Below are positions 9,397 through 17,245 of a DNA stretch of 64,000 nt, one piece after another. A program made the position numbers and the translations under genes. Location: contig JAVKTT010000005.1 of assembly GCA_031460505.1 (NCBI GenBank), positions 1 through 64,000 of the forward strand. The letters are read 5' to 3'. The notes under the pieces were generated by a model. That model worked only from the letters and a program-made list of their open reading frames with translations. It was not told the origin of the DNA and ran no database searches. This DNA comes from JAAYTL01 sp031460505 (GTDB lineage: Bacteria; Bacillota; Clostridia; Tissierellales; Tissierellaceae). The first letter of the stretch is position 1, and every line of letters begins with the position of its first letter.

Positions 9397-9933
9397 TTAA
9401 CTATAAATTTCTTCTTTCAATGATGCAACATAAGGTAAGTTTCTGTATAATTCTGCATAGTCCAGACCATATCCAACAACAAACTCATCTGGTATAGAGA
9501 AACCTAAATAATCTACCTTTACTTCAATATTTCTTCGTTCAGGCTTATCAAGTAGCGTAACTATCTTTACACTATTTGCTCCCCTTTTCTTAAGATTATC
9601 AGTTAGGTAAGCTAATGTTAATCCTGTATCTATAATATCTTCAACAATTAATACATCTTTTCCTTCTACTGAAAAATCTAAGTCCTTAATTATCTTAACT
9701 TCTCCAGTAGATTTAGTGGAATTTCCATAACTTGATACTGCCATAAAATCTATCATTATTGGTAAATCAATATTTTTACATAAATCGGCCATGAAAATAA
9801 CTGCCCCTTTTAAAATTCCAACTACTAGTAAATCTTTTCCTTCATAATCCTTTGTGATTTGTTTTCCTAATTCATCAATTCTTAAACTAATTTCTTCTTC
9901 TGTAAGTAAAACTTCTTTAACTACGCTTTTCAT
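9397..9933 (-). CDS. hpt: Hypoxanthine phosphoribosyltransferase
   Basis: Salvages hypoxanthine (and usually guanine) to the nucleotide using PRPP. It is 178 aa, the standard size. The PRPP-binding loop is VLIVEDIIDTGLTL and the N-terminal catalytic region includes LLVVGILKGAVIFMADL. It starts 9 bp after tilS ends, and tilS-hpt-ftsH is a conserved Firmicute operon; in B. subtilis TilS and HprT act together as a transcription activator of ftsH (established for that species, not shown here). Confidence 0.97.
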   Translation of the reverse strand: MKSVVKEVLLTEEEISLRIDELGKQITKDYEGKDLLVVGILKGAVIFMADLCKNIDLPIMIDFMAVSSYGNSTKSTGEVKIIKDLDFSVEGKDVLIVEDIIDTGLTLAYLTDNLKKRGANSVKIVTLLDKPERRNIEVKVDYLGFSIPDEFVVGYGLDYAELYRNLPYVASLKEEIYS

Positions 9934-9942
9934 ATTTCCTCC

Positions 9943-11328
9943 TTAAGTAACACTAATATACTCAATCATTAAAACATTTTTAGTATTATTAGTTAATTTA
10001 TACAATTCATTGATTCTATAACCTACTACCCAAATAATATTCTCATCATCAACAATTAAAGGCACTCTATCTCTTTCATCCCTAGATACCTTTAAATCAA
10101 TAAAGAAATCCTTAAGCTTCTTACTACCTTTCATACCAAAAGGAATAAATCTATCCCCATCTTGTCGATTTCTTAAATAAAGACTACCAACTATTCTATC
10201 ATAATCGAAATACTTAATGTTGTTAAATTTGTCATTTTCATTAACTTCTTTTATATCTAGAACTTTTATCTTAAAACTATATCCCAAGTCACTAAATTGA
10301 TTATACCCAATAAATAAATCATAAACAAAGGGATTTACAGTATTTTTATTGCTTTTCTCAATAATTAAATTATTATAATCTACTCTTGCTACGATATCAT
10401 TTGGTAATTGAACAAACTTACCTGTACTTCCAAAGCTAAAGAGATTTACGACACTAGATATATGTTCTTCACCAAATCCTTGAAATACACCTACTATCTT
10501 TGTAATTGAAAATATGACAATTCTTTTTTGTATACTTAAATCCAATTCTTTGAATTTATTGAAATCTAATATTACTTGATTCTTATTTTCATTTATTAAT
10601 ATATTTAAGTACTTCTCTTCAGTATATTTTTGAAGAAAAGCACTGTCATCTTGAGATGTTTGAGATAATCTCCATAATGCAGTTATTAAATTAGGATTAA
10701 AATTCTTTTCTAAATATGGTAACAACTCTAGTCTAATTTTATTTCTTGTATAAATAGGCATTAGATTTGTTTTGTCTAAAACAGTCTCAATGTCATAGTC
10801 TTCTATATATTTTTCAATTTCTGATCTAGTTATATTTAGTATCGGCCTTATGATGTCACCATTAATAAAACTCATACCATTTAGACCATCAATTCCGGTA
10901 CCTCTAATAATTCTCATCATTAATGTTTCAGCTTGATCATTCATATTATGTGCTAGTGCTATCTTGCCACCGTTACATGATTTTATTATACTCCTAAAGA
11001 AATTATATCTTAATTCTCTACCTGCTTCTTCAGCTGATATCTTGTGCTCATTTCCATAAGCTATCATATCAACATTAGTTGTATAAAAAGGTAATCCCAA
11101 TTCATTAGCCTTTCTCTTTACAAATAGTTGATCTCGAAGCGCTTCATCACCCCTTACTCCATGGTTTACGTGTGCAATTATTAAATTAAAGTTTATATGC
11201 TTTTTTACATATAAAAGCATGTATAGTAGCGCCATAGAATCTGGCCCGCCAGAAACTCCCACAACTATATTTTCATTGTCCAATATTAAATTATTTTCTA
11301 TAATATTACTTAATACCTTATCTTCCAT
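9943..11328 (-). CDS. tilS: tRNA(Ile)-lysidine synthase
   Basis: Adds lysine to C34 of the tRNA-Ile that reads AUA; essential in most bacteria. It is 461 aa. The N-terminal PP-loop ATPase motif is VVGVSGGPDSMALLYML, with the family block IALAHNMNDQAETLMMRIIRG. The C-terminal TilS domain holds FIPFGMKGSKKLKDFFID. An in-frame ATG lies 6 codons upstream (11346); the start at 11328 is preferred because GGTGAG precedes it and homologues start close to MEDKV, but the longer form cannot be excluded. First gene of the tilS-hpt-ftsH unit. Confidence 0.95.
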   Translation of the reverse strand: MEDKVLSNIIENNLILDNENIVVGVSGGPDSMALLYMLLYVKKHINFNLIIAHVNHGVRGDEALRDQLFVKRKANELGLPFYTTNVDMIAYGNEHKISAEEAGRELRYNFFRSIIKSCNGGKIALAHNMNDQAETLMMRIIRGTGIDGLNGMSFINGDIIRPILNITRSEIEKYIEDYDIETVLDKTNLMPIYTRNKIRLELLPYLEKNFNPNLITALWRLSQTSQDDSAFLQKYTEEKYLNILINENKNQVILDFNKFKELDLSIQKRIVIFSITKIVGVFQGFGEEHISSVVNLFSFGSTGKFVQLPNDIVARVDYNNLIIEKSNKNTVNPFVYDLFIGYNQFSDLGYSFKIKVLDIKEVNENDKFNNIKYFDYDRIVGSLYLRNRQDGDRFIPFGMKGSKKLKDFFIDLKVSRDERDRVPLIVDDENIIWVVGYRINELYKLTNNTKNVLMIEYISVT

Positions 11329-11394
11329 AATCTCACCATTTATCATTATATAATATAATATACCTTATGTAAGCTAAAAAGTTAAGAAAAAAAT

Positions 11395-11420
11395 ATATAG
11401 GGAGAATCTTCTCCCTATAT
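11395..11420 (-). terminator. Intrinsic terminator of spoIIE
   Basis: The inverted repeat ATATAGGGAG / CTCCCTATAT with a 6-base loop is followed on the minus strand by a run of seven T. It overlaps the spoIIE stop region. Confidence 0.85.
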
Positions 11421-13748
11421 TGTTCTCCAGATTTTAGTGGCCATAATAGTCATATCATCTTTAGGACGATTATTGCTAACGAACCTTGCGATGTTTTTTA
11501 TTTCTTCAGTTATTCTTTTTGGATTTTGTGAATTTATACCCATTATTACTTGTTTCATCCATTCTACTGAATTCTCTTCAGATCTATTACAGTCTAAAAC
11601 GCCATCGGACATCATAATTAGTATATCTCCATCTTCAAGGTATTCCTCATATATATTAGTATCTACATCTTCTAAGATACCAATTGGCAATGATTTAGAG
11701 CTTATTACATCTACTCTATCCTTCCTCTTTATAAAGGTTGAAGGTGACCCATTTTTTATAATCTGTAATTTACCAGTGTATAAATCTATAAATCCCAAAT
11801 CTAGTGTTGTAAATATTTCATCATTTGATTTTGCCCTAAGGAATGAATTAATGGTTCTAATAATCATAGACTTATCCATATTTATTTCCATCAGCTTTTC
11901 TAATAATTCAATCGCCACCGAACTTTCCCTGTTCGCTTTCTTTCCTATACCCATTCCATCACTTATAGCTGTAAAATTTAAATTCTCCATTACACCAAAG
12001 GCATAACTATCTCCCGAGACCTTATTTTCTGAATTTGCCAAAGTTGTTACATCTGTCAATGTAGAAAATCTATTTTCTTTTTTAAATTTAATGATTTTGC
12101 TACTCACCTTATTTCCTAATACATAATCAGTTGATACATTAAAACCTATGGCTTCAGAGATAATATTTCTAACTTTTTCTATTTCAGAAGTATTGTTAAT
12201 TGGGTTTCGCATTTCAATTAAAATTTCCAAACTATCCTCCGGAAGCTGAATTACCGATAAATCAACTATAGGAACTCGATTATTTTTAATTTCATTTATC
12301 AATAGCACCCTTAATTCATCACTAAACAGTGGTTTAGTATAGATTTCTTCTGTTATGTTTTCAACTACATCCCCAAAGCTATGTAATTGGTCTACTAATA
12401 GCCTTCTTTGTTCATTTAATTTATTATTCCAGATTTGATTATTTTTTAACGGTATTAAATAACCATTTATATTCTTTATTAGTTCTTCTCCCTTTTCGCA
12501 TGTTCCCTTGATTTTATTGATTAAAACATCTTCATTTTCATTACCTAATTCCATTACTCCAATTAGATTTAAAAGTTTATAGTAAGATGTATAATAATCA
12601 TTCTCCCAACATACCTCAAAACTTTTACAATTAGCACAAGTGCTATTAGATATTTCATCAACTAGATTATATACATCCAAAGCAGAATATGCTTCATCTT
12701 CTTCTATGGCTTTGTTGAGAATTTTGCTCAAGTCTATAAAAAGATCAGACATATTTTCAAGTTTTTTGATTATGAACTCTTCTTTTTTATTCTCATATTC
12801 TTTTTCAATCATTGTTGTATAGTCAAAGTATTTAGTTAAATCCACTTTTATAAATTGTGTTACACCTAAAAATACAATTGAACCTATAAATAATTCTCTA
12901 TAATCTAAAAAGCTTGTACCTAATTTATTTATATAAAAACTAATAATTCCGTTTCCTAGCATAAACCCCAACAAAGATCCAGCTCTTCCTAAATCTCTGA
13001 ATAATCCTGCTAATAATCCTCCTACAGATAATATAGAAACAATAAAAGGCATCTCAGGGTTTCCTATATGTATAATCAAACCCAAAACACAACCTGAAAC
13101 AGTTCCCAAAAGCACCCCTTGATTATAGCCAAGGTATACAATAATAACTATACTTATAATGTTTTGTAGACTCAATCCAAAGAACCAAATACTACTTAGA
13201 CCTGACAGTACCAAAGAAAGCGTAATAAAAGTACAGACTAACTTTTCACTGCTGAAACCTTTATTCTTAAAATCATCTAGAGGTATGCTAAATGAAAATA
13301 TATATCCAAAAGTAAATACCAAAATACCTTCAAATAATAATACAAATATATCGTATATATAAAACTCTCTAAATAACAAAGTACTAGATAGTCTTGTGAT
13401 TAAGAACACCAAACTGGATATTATAGATGATCTTATTAATGTTGATTCTTTAGCTTCTTTTATTTTTGTAAAAATGATATATATTAGTACCGAGGCTAAA
13501 ACATAATCTAATCCCTTTATTCCGCTATGACTAAGTGACCCTAGTATTATTGATAATAAAACATAGATATTATTTCCTTTAATTAGTAAATACGCACTTA
13601 AGAACCCTATCCCAAAGGGTGCCAATCTACCTGATATACTAACTCTACTTATAAGAAATCCAAATAATAATAGTAGAACTTCTTCTTTTCCAATATTCAA
13701 ATCTATCTTTCTTTTAGCTATGGATTCTATTTTTATCAATTTTCTCAC
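11415..13748 (-). CDS. spoIIE: Stage II sporulation protein E
   Basis: Sporulation phosphatase that dephosphorylates SpoIIAA to release sigma-F in the forespore and acts at the asymmetric septum. At 777 aa it is slightly shorter than the B. subtilis protein. The N-terminal third is strongly hydrophobic (about ten membrane helices to residue ~300). A central regulatory region carries a CANCKSFEVCW cysteine cluster, common in clostridial SpoIIE. The C-terminal PP2C domain shows FTAISDGMGIGKKANRESS and DILIMMSDGVLD, which hold the metal-binding aspartates. It sits between the S1 protein gene and tilS as in B. subtilis and has its own terminator. Confidence 0.97.
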   Translation of the reverse strand: MRKLIKIESIAKRKIDLNIGKEEVLLLLFGFLISRVSISGRLAPFGIGFLSAYLLIKGNNIYVLLSIILGSLSHSGIKGLDYVLASVLIYIIFTKIKEAKESTLIRSSIISSLVFLITRLSSTLLFREFYIYDIFVLLFEGILVFTFGYIFSFSIPLDDFKNKGFSSEKLVCTFITLSLVLSGLSSIWFFGLSLQNIISIVIIVYLGYNQGVLLGTVSGCVLGLIIHIGNPEMPFIVSILSVGGLLAGLFRDLGRAGSLLGFMLGNGIISFYINKLGTSFLDYRELFIGSIVFLGVTQFIKVDLTKYFDYTTMIEKEYENKKEEFIIKKLENMSDLFIDLSKILNKAIEEDEAYSALDVYNLVDEISNSTCANCKSFEVCWENDYYTSYYKLLNLIGVMELGNENEDVLINKIKGTCEKGEELIKNINGYLIPLKNNQIWNNKLNEQRRLLVDQLHSFGDVVENITEEIYTKPLFSDELRVLLINEIKNNRVPIVDLSVIQLPEDSLEILIEMRNPINNTSEIEKVRNIISEAIGFNVSTDYVLGNKVSSKIIKFKKENRFSTLTDVTTLANSENKVSGDSYAFGVMENLNFTAISDGMGIGKKANRESSVAIELLEKLMEINMDKSMIIRTINSFLRAKSNDEIFTTLDLGFIDLYTGKLQIIKNGSPSTFIKRKDRVDVISSKSLPIGILEDVDTNIYEEYLEDGDILIMMSDGVLDCNRSEENSVEWMKQVIMGINSQNPKRITEEIKNIARFVSNNRPKDDMTIMATKIWRTI

Positions 13749-13977
13749 CTCTATTTAGTATTTGTTAACAGAATAATACCAAATAGAGAAATATTTTTTT
13801 GTCAGTCCAAGGCATTAAATCCATGTATTTTCAGACATTTATTATGTATTTCTTAAATTACTTTAATTTATATGTTTAAAAGTTTAATATATATACTTTA
13901 ACACTTAACTCGTTGATATGACTCAATTCTAGTAGTTAAAGTAATATTTTTTCATTAAATGTCGTTTTTAGGCGTTA

Positions 13978-14000
13978 AAAAATGGACCCCATAGGATCCA
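13978..14000 (-). terminator. Intrinsic terminator after the S1-domain gene
   Basis: On the minus strand TGGATCC-TATG-GGGTCCA forms a hairpin followed by six T. It ends the yabP-yabQ-divIC-S1 unit. The remaining ~240 bases up to spoIIE (13749-13977) must hold the spoIIE promoter; I see no clear sigma-A or Spo0A box there. Confidence 0.75.
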
Positions 14001-14017
14001 TTGTTAGTTTTATTAAT

Positions 14018-14431
14018 TTATAAGTCCATTGAATTAGGTTTTCTAGGTCTCGCCCTTCTAGTGTTATCCCTAGTTTTTAATTGGTCCATCTTTTCATTAC
14101 TATCTTTTAAGAACATATTTAGCTTATCTTCAAAAGACAAACCTCTTTGCATTTCTTCTGGTTTATTCCATTCGATTTCTACAGGTTTATTGGTTTTAGG
14201 CTTTGCTTGTCTTATGGATAAACTAATTTTACCATCATTATTAATTGACAAAATTTTGACTTTAACTTTCTGGTCTTTTTTTAAATAATCTGCAACTTTT
14301 TCCACATAGTCATGGGAAATTTCTGAAATATGAACTAGACCACTTTTCCCTTCAGGCAATTGAATAAATGCTCCAAAATTAGTAATACCAGTTACAATGC
14401 CTTCAACAACTTCTCCAACTGAAACAGGCAT
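14018..14431 (-). CDS. S1 RNA-binding domain protein (YabR-like)
   Basis: Small cytoplasmic protein with one S1 domain (residues ~1-72: GEVVEGIVTGITNFGAFIQL, then SGLVHISEISHDYV, then VKVKILSINNDGKISLSIR) and a charged, Arg/Lys-rich tail ending PRKPNSMDL. Such proteins (YabR, general stress protein 13) bind RNA or ribosomes; the exact role is unsettled. It is 137 aa from the ATG at 14431, chosen over an upstream in-frame ATG because AAGGAGGA precedes it. Placement between divIC and spoIIE matches B. subtilis yabR. Confidence 0.92.
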   Translation of the reverse strand: MPVSVGEVVEGIVTGITNFGAFIQLPEGKSGLVHISEISHDYVEKVADYLKKDQKVKVKILSINNDGKISLSIRQAKPKTNKPVEIEWNKPEEMQRGLSFEDKLNMFLKDSNEKMDQLKTRDNTRRARPRKPNSMDL

Positions 14432-14493
14432 AAATAAGTAATTCCTCCTTAAAAATATTTTCAATCTCAGTATATATCAGAAATCCCAATATG

Positions 14494-14823
14494 TCAATTG
14501 CTATCCTTTTTAAAAATATTAAAAAAAGAATTTTTTGTTTTATCTTGATCTATAACGATAATTTCCCTTGGTTTAACCATCCCTAGTTCTTCTCTAGCTA
14601 CCTTTTCAACAAATTCTAGAGAATCACTATTTTCTAATTCATCATTTAATTCTTCTATCTCAGATTCTAGTATATGTATATCATTTGTCAATAGTGCCTT
14701 TTTACCTTCTAATTCTTTCATCATCTTATTCTGATTGATCATTATAACTGCAATATAAATTAGGATTCCAAAAAATATTATGCGGACTTTACTTATTTTT
14801 TTCTTTTTTCTCTTTTTCTTCAT
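14494..14823 (-). CDS. divIC: Septum formation initiator, DivIC/FtsB family
   Basis: Bitopic divisome protein that works with FtsL and FtsQ/DivIB. The 109-aa protein has a very basic cytoplasmic N-terminus (KKKRKKKKISK), one transmembrane helix (about 14-30) and an extracytoplasmic coiled coil (about 35-75), then the family signature EFVEKVAREELGMVKPREI. It lies between yabQ and the S1 gene, the conserved Firmicute position of divIC. Confidence 0.92.
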   Translation of the reverse strand: MKKKRKKKKISKVRIIFFGILIYIAVIMINQNKMMKELEGKKALLTNDIHILESEIEELNDELENSDSLEFVEKVAREELGMVKPREIIVIDQDKTKNSFFNIFKKDSN

Positions 14824-14857
14824 AAGTTTACCTCAATTCATCTAAAGTAATTTATGA

Positions 14858-15328
14858 CTATTTTTTTCTTCTGGTAATTTTGAAATATTTTTTAGTATCT
14901 TTCAAAGCTATCTTTAACATCTTACCTATCTTATCGGTCTTTTTACCAAAAATCTTAAACACCTTTTTAAATGGATATGATATTATCCTAATTATCTCAC
15001 TAATCAGGCTAAATATCAACTCAAATATCTTCTTTAGCAATAAAAAACTGTATTTAGATATTACTTTATAATAAAATACATAACCTACTATAAAACCTAA
15101 AATTACAAAACCCCTGATGATACCATCTGTTTTATTTAATAAAAACATGAAAATAATTAATGTAACTATTATCCAAAACAACAAGTCCTCAATTGCGGTT
15201 AGTATTTTTTTAGGTTTAGAAAAAAGTCTAAATACCCTATAAAAATCATACATACCACCTAATATTAAACCATAGTTAATCGCTATTAAAAATATATAAA
15301 ATTCATCCCTAATATTGATTTGTGACAT
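14858..15328 (-). CDS. yabQ: Spore cortex biosynthesis protein YabQ
   Basis: Polytopic membrane protein needed for spore cortex formation in B. subtilis. It is 156 aa. An N-terminal hydrophobic region of about four helices contains the family pattern GLILGGMYDFYRVFR and a further segment GFVILGFIVGYVFYY; the C-terminus is long and Lys-rich. The second of two close ATGs (15328) is chosen because GGTGA is 6 bases before it; the other start is two codons upstream. It lies 14 bp after yabP, as expected for the yabPQ pair. Confidence 0.9.
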   Translation of the reverse strand: MSQINIRDEFYIFLIAINYGLILGGMYDFYRVFRLFSKPKKILTAIEDLLFWIIVTLIIFMFLLNKTDGIIRGFVILGFIVGYVFYYKVISKYSFLLLKKIFELIFSLISEIIRIISYPFKKVFKIFGKKTDKIGKMLKIALKDTKKYFKITRRKK

Positions 15329-15342
15329 AAGCATTCACCAAC

Positions 15343-15618
15343 TTATTTAAATATCTTTCCAATGAAATTCTTAGGCACCCCTTCTTTGCTTATGTAAGTC
15401 AAGCTATTTATAATGCCAGAGATCTTTACAGAACCTTCATCTAAGTTTAACTTGCTTATATTTAGTTCCTCACCCTTTATACTTAAACCACCTTTTATAG
15501 TTGATAGTATTATTGTATTATCATTGAAGCTGTCCACTTGTTCAACACCAGATATATTTATTCTATTTCTGTCTTCAATTACAATGTTTTGGTTTTTATA
15601 AACTCTATCTTCACTCAT
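15343..15618 (-). CDS. yabP: Sporulation protein YabP
   Basis: Small sporulation protein required for spore cortex formation with YabQ in B. subtilis. It is 91 aa from the ATG at 15618, which has AGGAGGG at the right distance; the frame is open 15 codons further. The sequence shows the YabP/YqfC fold pattern: NRINISGVEQVDSFNDNTII, then GGLSIKGEELNISKLNLDEG and VKISGIINSLTY. A sigma-E-type promoter would be expected but I cannot identify one confidently. Confidence 0.92.
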   Translation of the reverse strand: MSEDRVYKNQNIVIEDRNRINISGVEQVDSFNDNTIILSTIKGGLSIKGEELNISKLNLDEGSVKISGIINSLTYISKEGVPKNFIGKIFK

Positions 15619-15690
15619 AACTGACCCTCCTATCTTTCTAATATTTATGATAGAAGTAGTCATTTTATACCAGAAAAACTTAATTAAAAA

Positions 15691-15710
15691 AACCCAGAAA
15701 AATCTGGGTT
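15691..15710 (-). terminator. Intrinsic terminator after the dimethylargininase gene
   Basis: AACCCAGA / TCTGGGTT with a 4-base loop, followed on the minus strand by six T. It directly follows the stop codon and separates this gene from yabP. Confidence 0.85.
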
Positions 15711-16492
15711 TAGTTTTGTTTTAGCGCTTTAAATCTCAATGAAAGGCAAGTAATACTTCCATCAATCTTCTTAAATTCTGAATTGTCTAAAGTGATAACA
15801 TCATATCCTAAGTCCTTTATATTTTGAACTATATTTGGATATCCCTGGGCCATTATTACTGTATCATTTATCCAGGCACAGTTAGCTGCATATGCCTCTT
15901 CCTCAGAAGCTATAATCTTATTATATTTTTCAAATACTTGATTATCAACAAATTCTCCGCTAATAACCATATTATTATTCTTGATATACATCATATCAGA
16001 TCCAATATGAAGTCCATTATTAGTTTCTACTACTGATCCTGTATATCCATATTGTTCAAGTATTTCTATAAATTGCTTTCTTCCTGCCTCATTACTACGA
16101 GTTGAACCTCCAAGATAGAAGTGGTCTTCAGCCCTCACAATGTCTCCACCTTCAACATATCCTTCTGTTATGTAGTGAATTTTATCCTCTGGGTAGTATT
16201 TTTTCAAAGCTTCAACTATAAATTCTTTTTCACCATTTCTCGACTCTGTTGCTGGGTTAGTTATAATTGCCATTTTTTCAGTTACTACTGCTACATCCTC
16301 AACAAAGCAAGAATCAGGATATTCTTCCAATGGTGGTAGTACATCAACTACTAGTCCTAGAGATCTTAAAGCATCTACATAAGCTGCATGTTGCTCTAAA
16401 GCTTTATCATAATCCGGATCCCCAGAATATTCTCTCCTTAAACCTTCTATCATGCTCTTTGATGGTGTTCTAACTATAATATTTGTATACAT
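15710..16492 (-). CDS. Dimethylargininase (NG,NG-dimethylarginine dimethylaminohydrolase) family
   Basis: Guanidine-modifying hydrolase of the pentein fold; the family converts methylated arginines to citrulline. It is 260 aa, matching bacterial DDAH rather than the ~400-aa arginine deiminase. The catalytic residues occur at E114 (YVEGGD), H162 (GLHIGSD) and C249 (SITCLSL), the positions used by the Pseudomonas aeruginosa enzyme. PDSCFVEDVAVV supplies the substrate-binding acid. It sits between rqcP and yabP, inside an otherwise conserved sporulation/division block, with its own terminator, so it looks inserted. The true substrate (methylarginine, arginine or another guanidine) cannot be told from sequence. 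Confidence 0.88.
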   Translation of the reverse strand: MYTNIIVRTPSKSMIEGLRREYSGDPDYDKALEQHAAYVDALRSLGLVVDVLPPLEEYPDSCFVEDVAVVTEKMAIITNPATESRNGEKEFIVEALKKYYPEDKIHYITEGYVEGGDIVRAEDHFYLGGSTRSNEAGRKQFIEILEQYGYTGSVVETNNGLHIGSDMMYIKNNNMVISGEFVDNQVFEKYNKIIASEEEAYAANCAWINDTVIMAQGYPNIVQNIKDLGYDVITLDNSEFKKIDGSITCLSLRFKALKQN

Positions 16493-16584
16493 AACATCCT
16501 CCCCCTTACTAACGCTTTATTAATTTTAAATAATATTACCACTATATAGCGTTAAAGTGGAGTTGTCAAGAAAATTATAAAATA

Positions 16585-16824
16585 TTATAGGCTCTTGTAC
16601 ATCTTATCAGCATCATCTTTACTTATATTTTCTTTAACCATCAATACTTCTATTTTCATAGTACCACTGCCAAATCTAATTTCTACAATGTCTGAAACTT
16701 TAACTTCATCCCCAGGTTTAGCATTTTTTTCATTAATCGTTACTCTTCCCTGTTCACAAGCTTCTTTGGCTACAGTTCTTCTTTTTATTATTCTTGAATT
16801 TTTAAGAAATTTATCAATTCTAAT
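16585..16824 (-). CDS. rqcP: RqcP/YabO, S4-domain ribosome quality control factor
   Basis: RNA-binding S4-domain protein that, in B. subtilis, works with RqcH in adding alanine tails to stalled nascent chains. It is 79 aa; the S4 domain covers RIDKFLKNSRIIKRRTVAKEACEQGRVTIN. Homologues start MR(L/I)DKFLK. Here the codon in that position is ATT (16822-16824), 9 bases after AAAGGAG. The only canonical-type alternative is a TTG at 16833 that touches the Shine-Dalgarno and is too close. I therefore annotate an AUU start. mazG-hup-rqcP-yabP order is conserved. Confidence 0.88.
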   Translation of the reverse strand: MRIDKFLKNSRIIKRRTVAKEACEQGRVTINEKNAKPGDEVKVSDIVEIRFGSGTMKIEVLMVKENISKDDADKMYKSL

Positions 16825-16848
16825 GAAAATCAACTCCTTTGTACAAAA

Positions 16849-16871
16849 AAATCAGGTTTAGCACCTGATTT
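16849..16871. terminator. Terminator between hup and rqcP
   Basis: AAATCAGGT / ACCTGATTT with a 5-base loop and T runs on both strands. On the minus strand it ends hup transcription just before the rqcP ribosome-binding site, so rqcP depends on read-through or an overlapping promoter. Confidence 0.8.
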
Positions 16872-16891
16872 TTTTATGCTTAAATATAAAA

Positions 16892-17170
16892 TTACTTGTT
16901 TACAACTTCTTTTAAAGCTTTACCAGCTTTAAATACTGGTGCATTTGACGCAGGAATCTTAATAACTTCTTGAGGATTTCTTGGGTTTCTACCTTCTCTT
17001 GCTTTTCTTTCTCTTACTTCAAATGTACCGAAGCCTACAAGTTGTACTTTATCTCCTGATGCTAATGCTTCTTCAACAGATTTAATAAAACCATTAAGAG
17101 CTGCTTCTGCATCCTTTTTTGTTAAGTTGCTTTTTTCTGCTATACTAGCTACTAATTCAGCTTTGTTCAT
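16892..17170 (-). CDS. hup: DNA-binding protein HU
   Basis: Abundant nucleoid protein that binds and bends DNA as a dimer. It is 92 aa, the normal length. N-terminal MNKAELVASIAEKSNLTKKDAE and the DNA-binding arm GFGTFEVRERKAREGRNPRN with the Pro of RNPQ are classic. It lies between mazG and rqcP, the conserved position of an HU gene in Clostridia. A strong AGGAG precedes the start, and a strong terminator follows. Confidence 0.97.
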   Translation of the reverse strand: MNKAELVASIAEKSNLTKKDAEAALNGFIKSVEEALASGDKVQLVGFGTFEVRERKAREGRNPRNPQEVIKIPASNAPVFKAGKALKEVVNK

Positions 17171-17245
17171 TAAAATTCCTCCCTAAATATAGTTTAATTT
17201 TATACATTTATGCTACAAATAAAAAGTAAAACTTTTTATAAATGC

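Noticed and set aside
11437..12006. Long plus-strand ORF (189 codons) inside spoIIE
   Set aside because: It is antisense to the conserved PP2C domain of SpoIIE and lacks a ribosome-binding site. Its length reflects AT-rich codon use.
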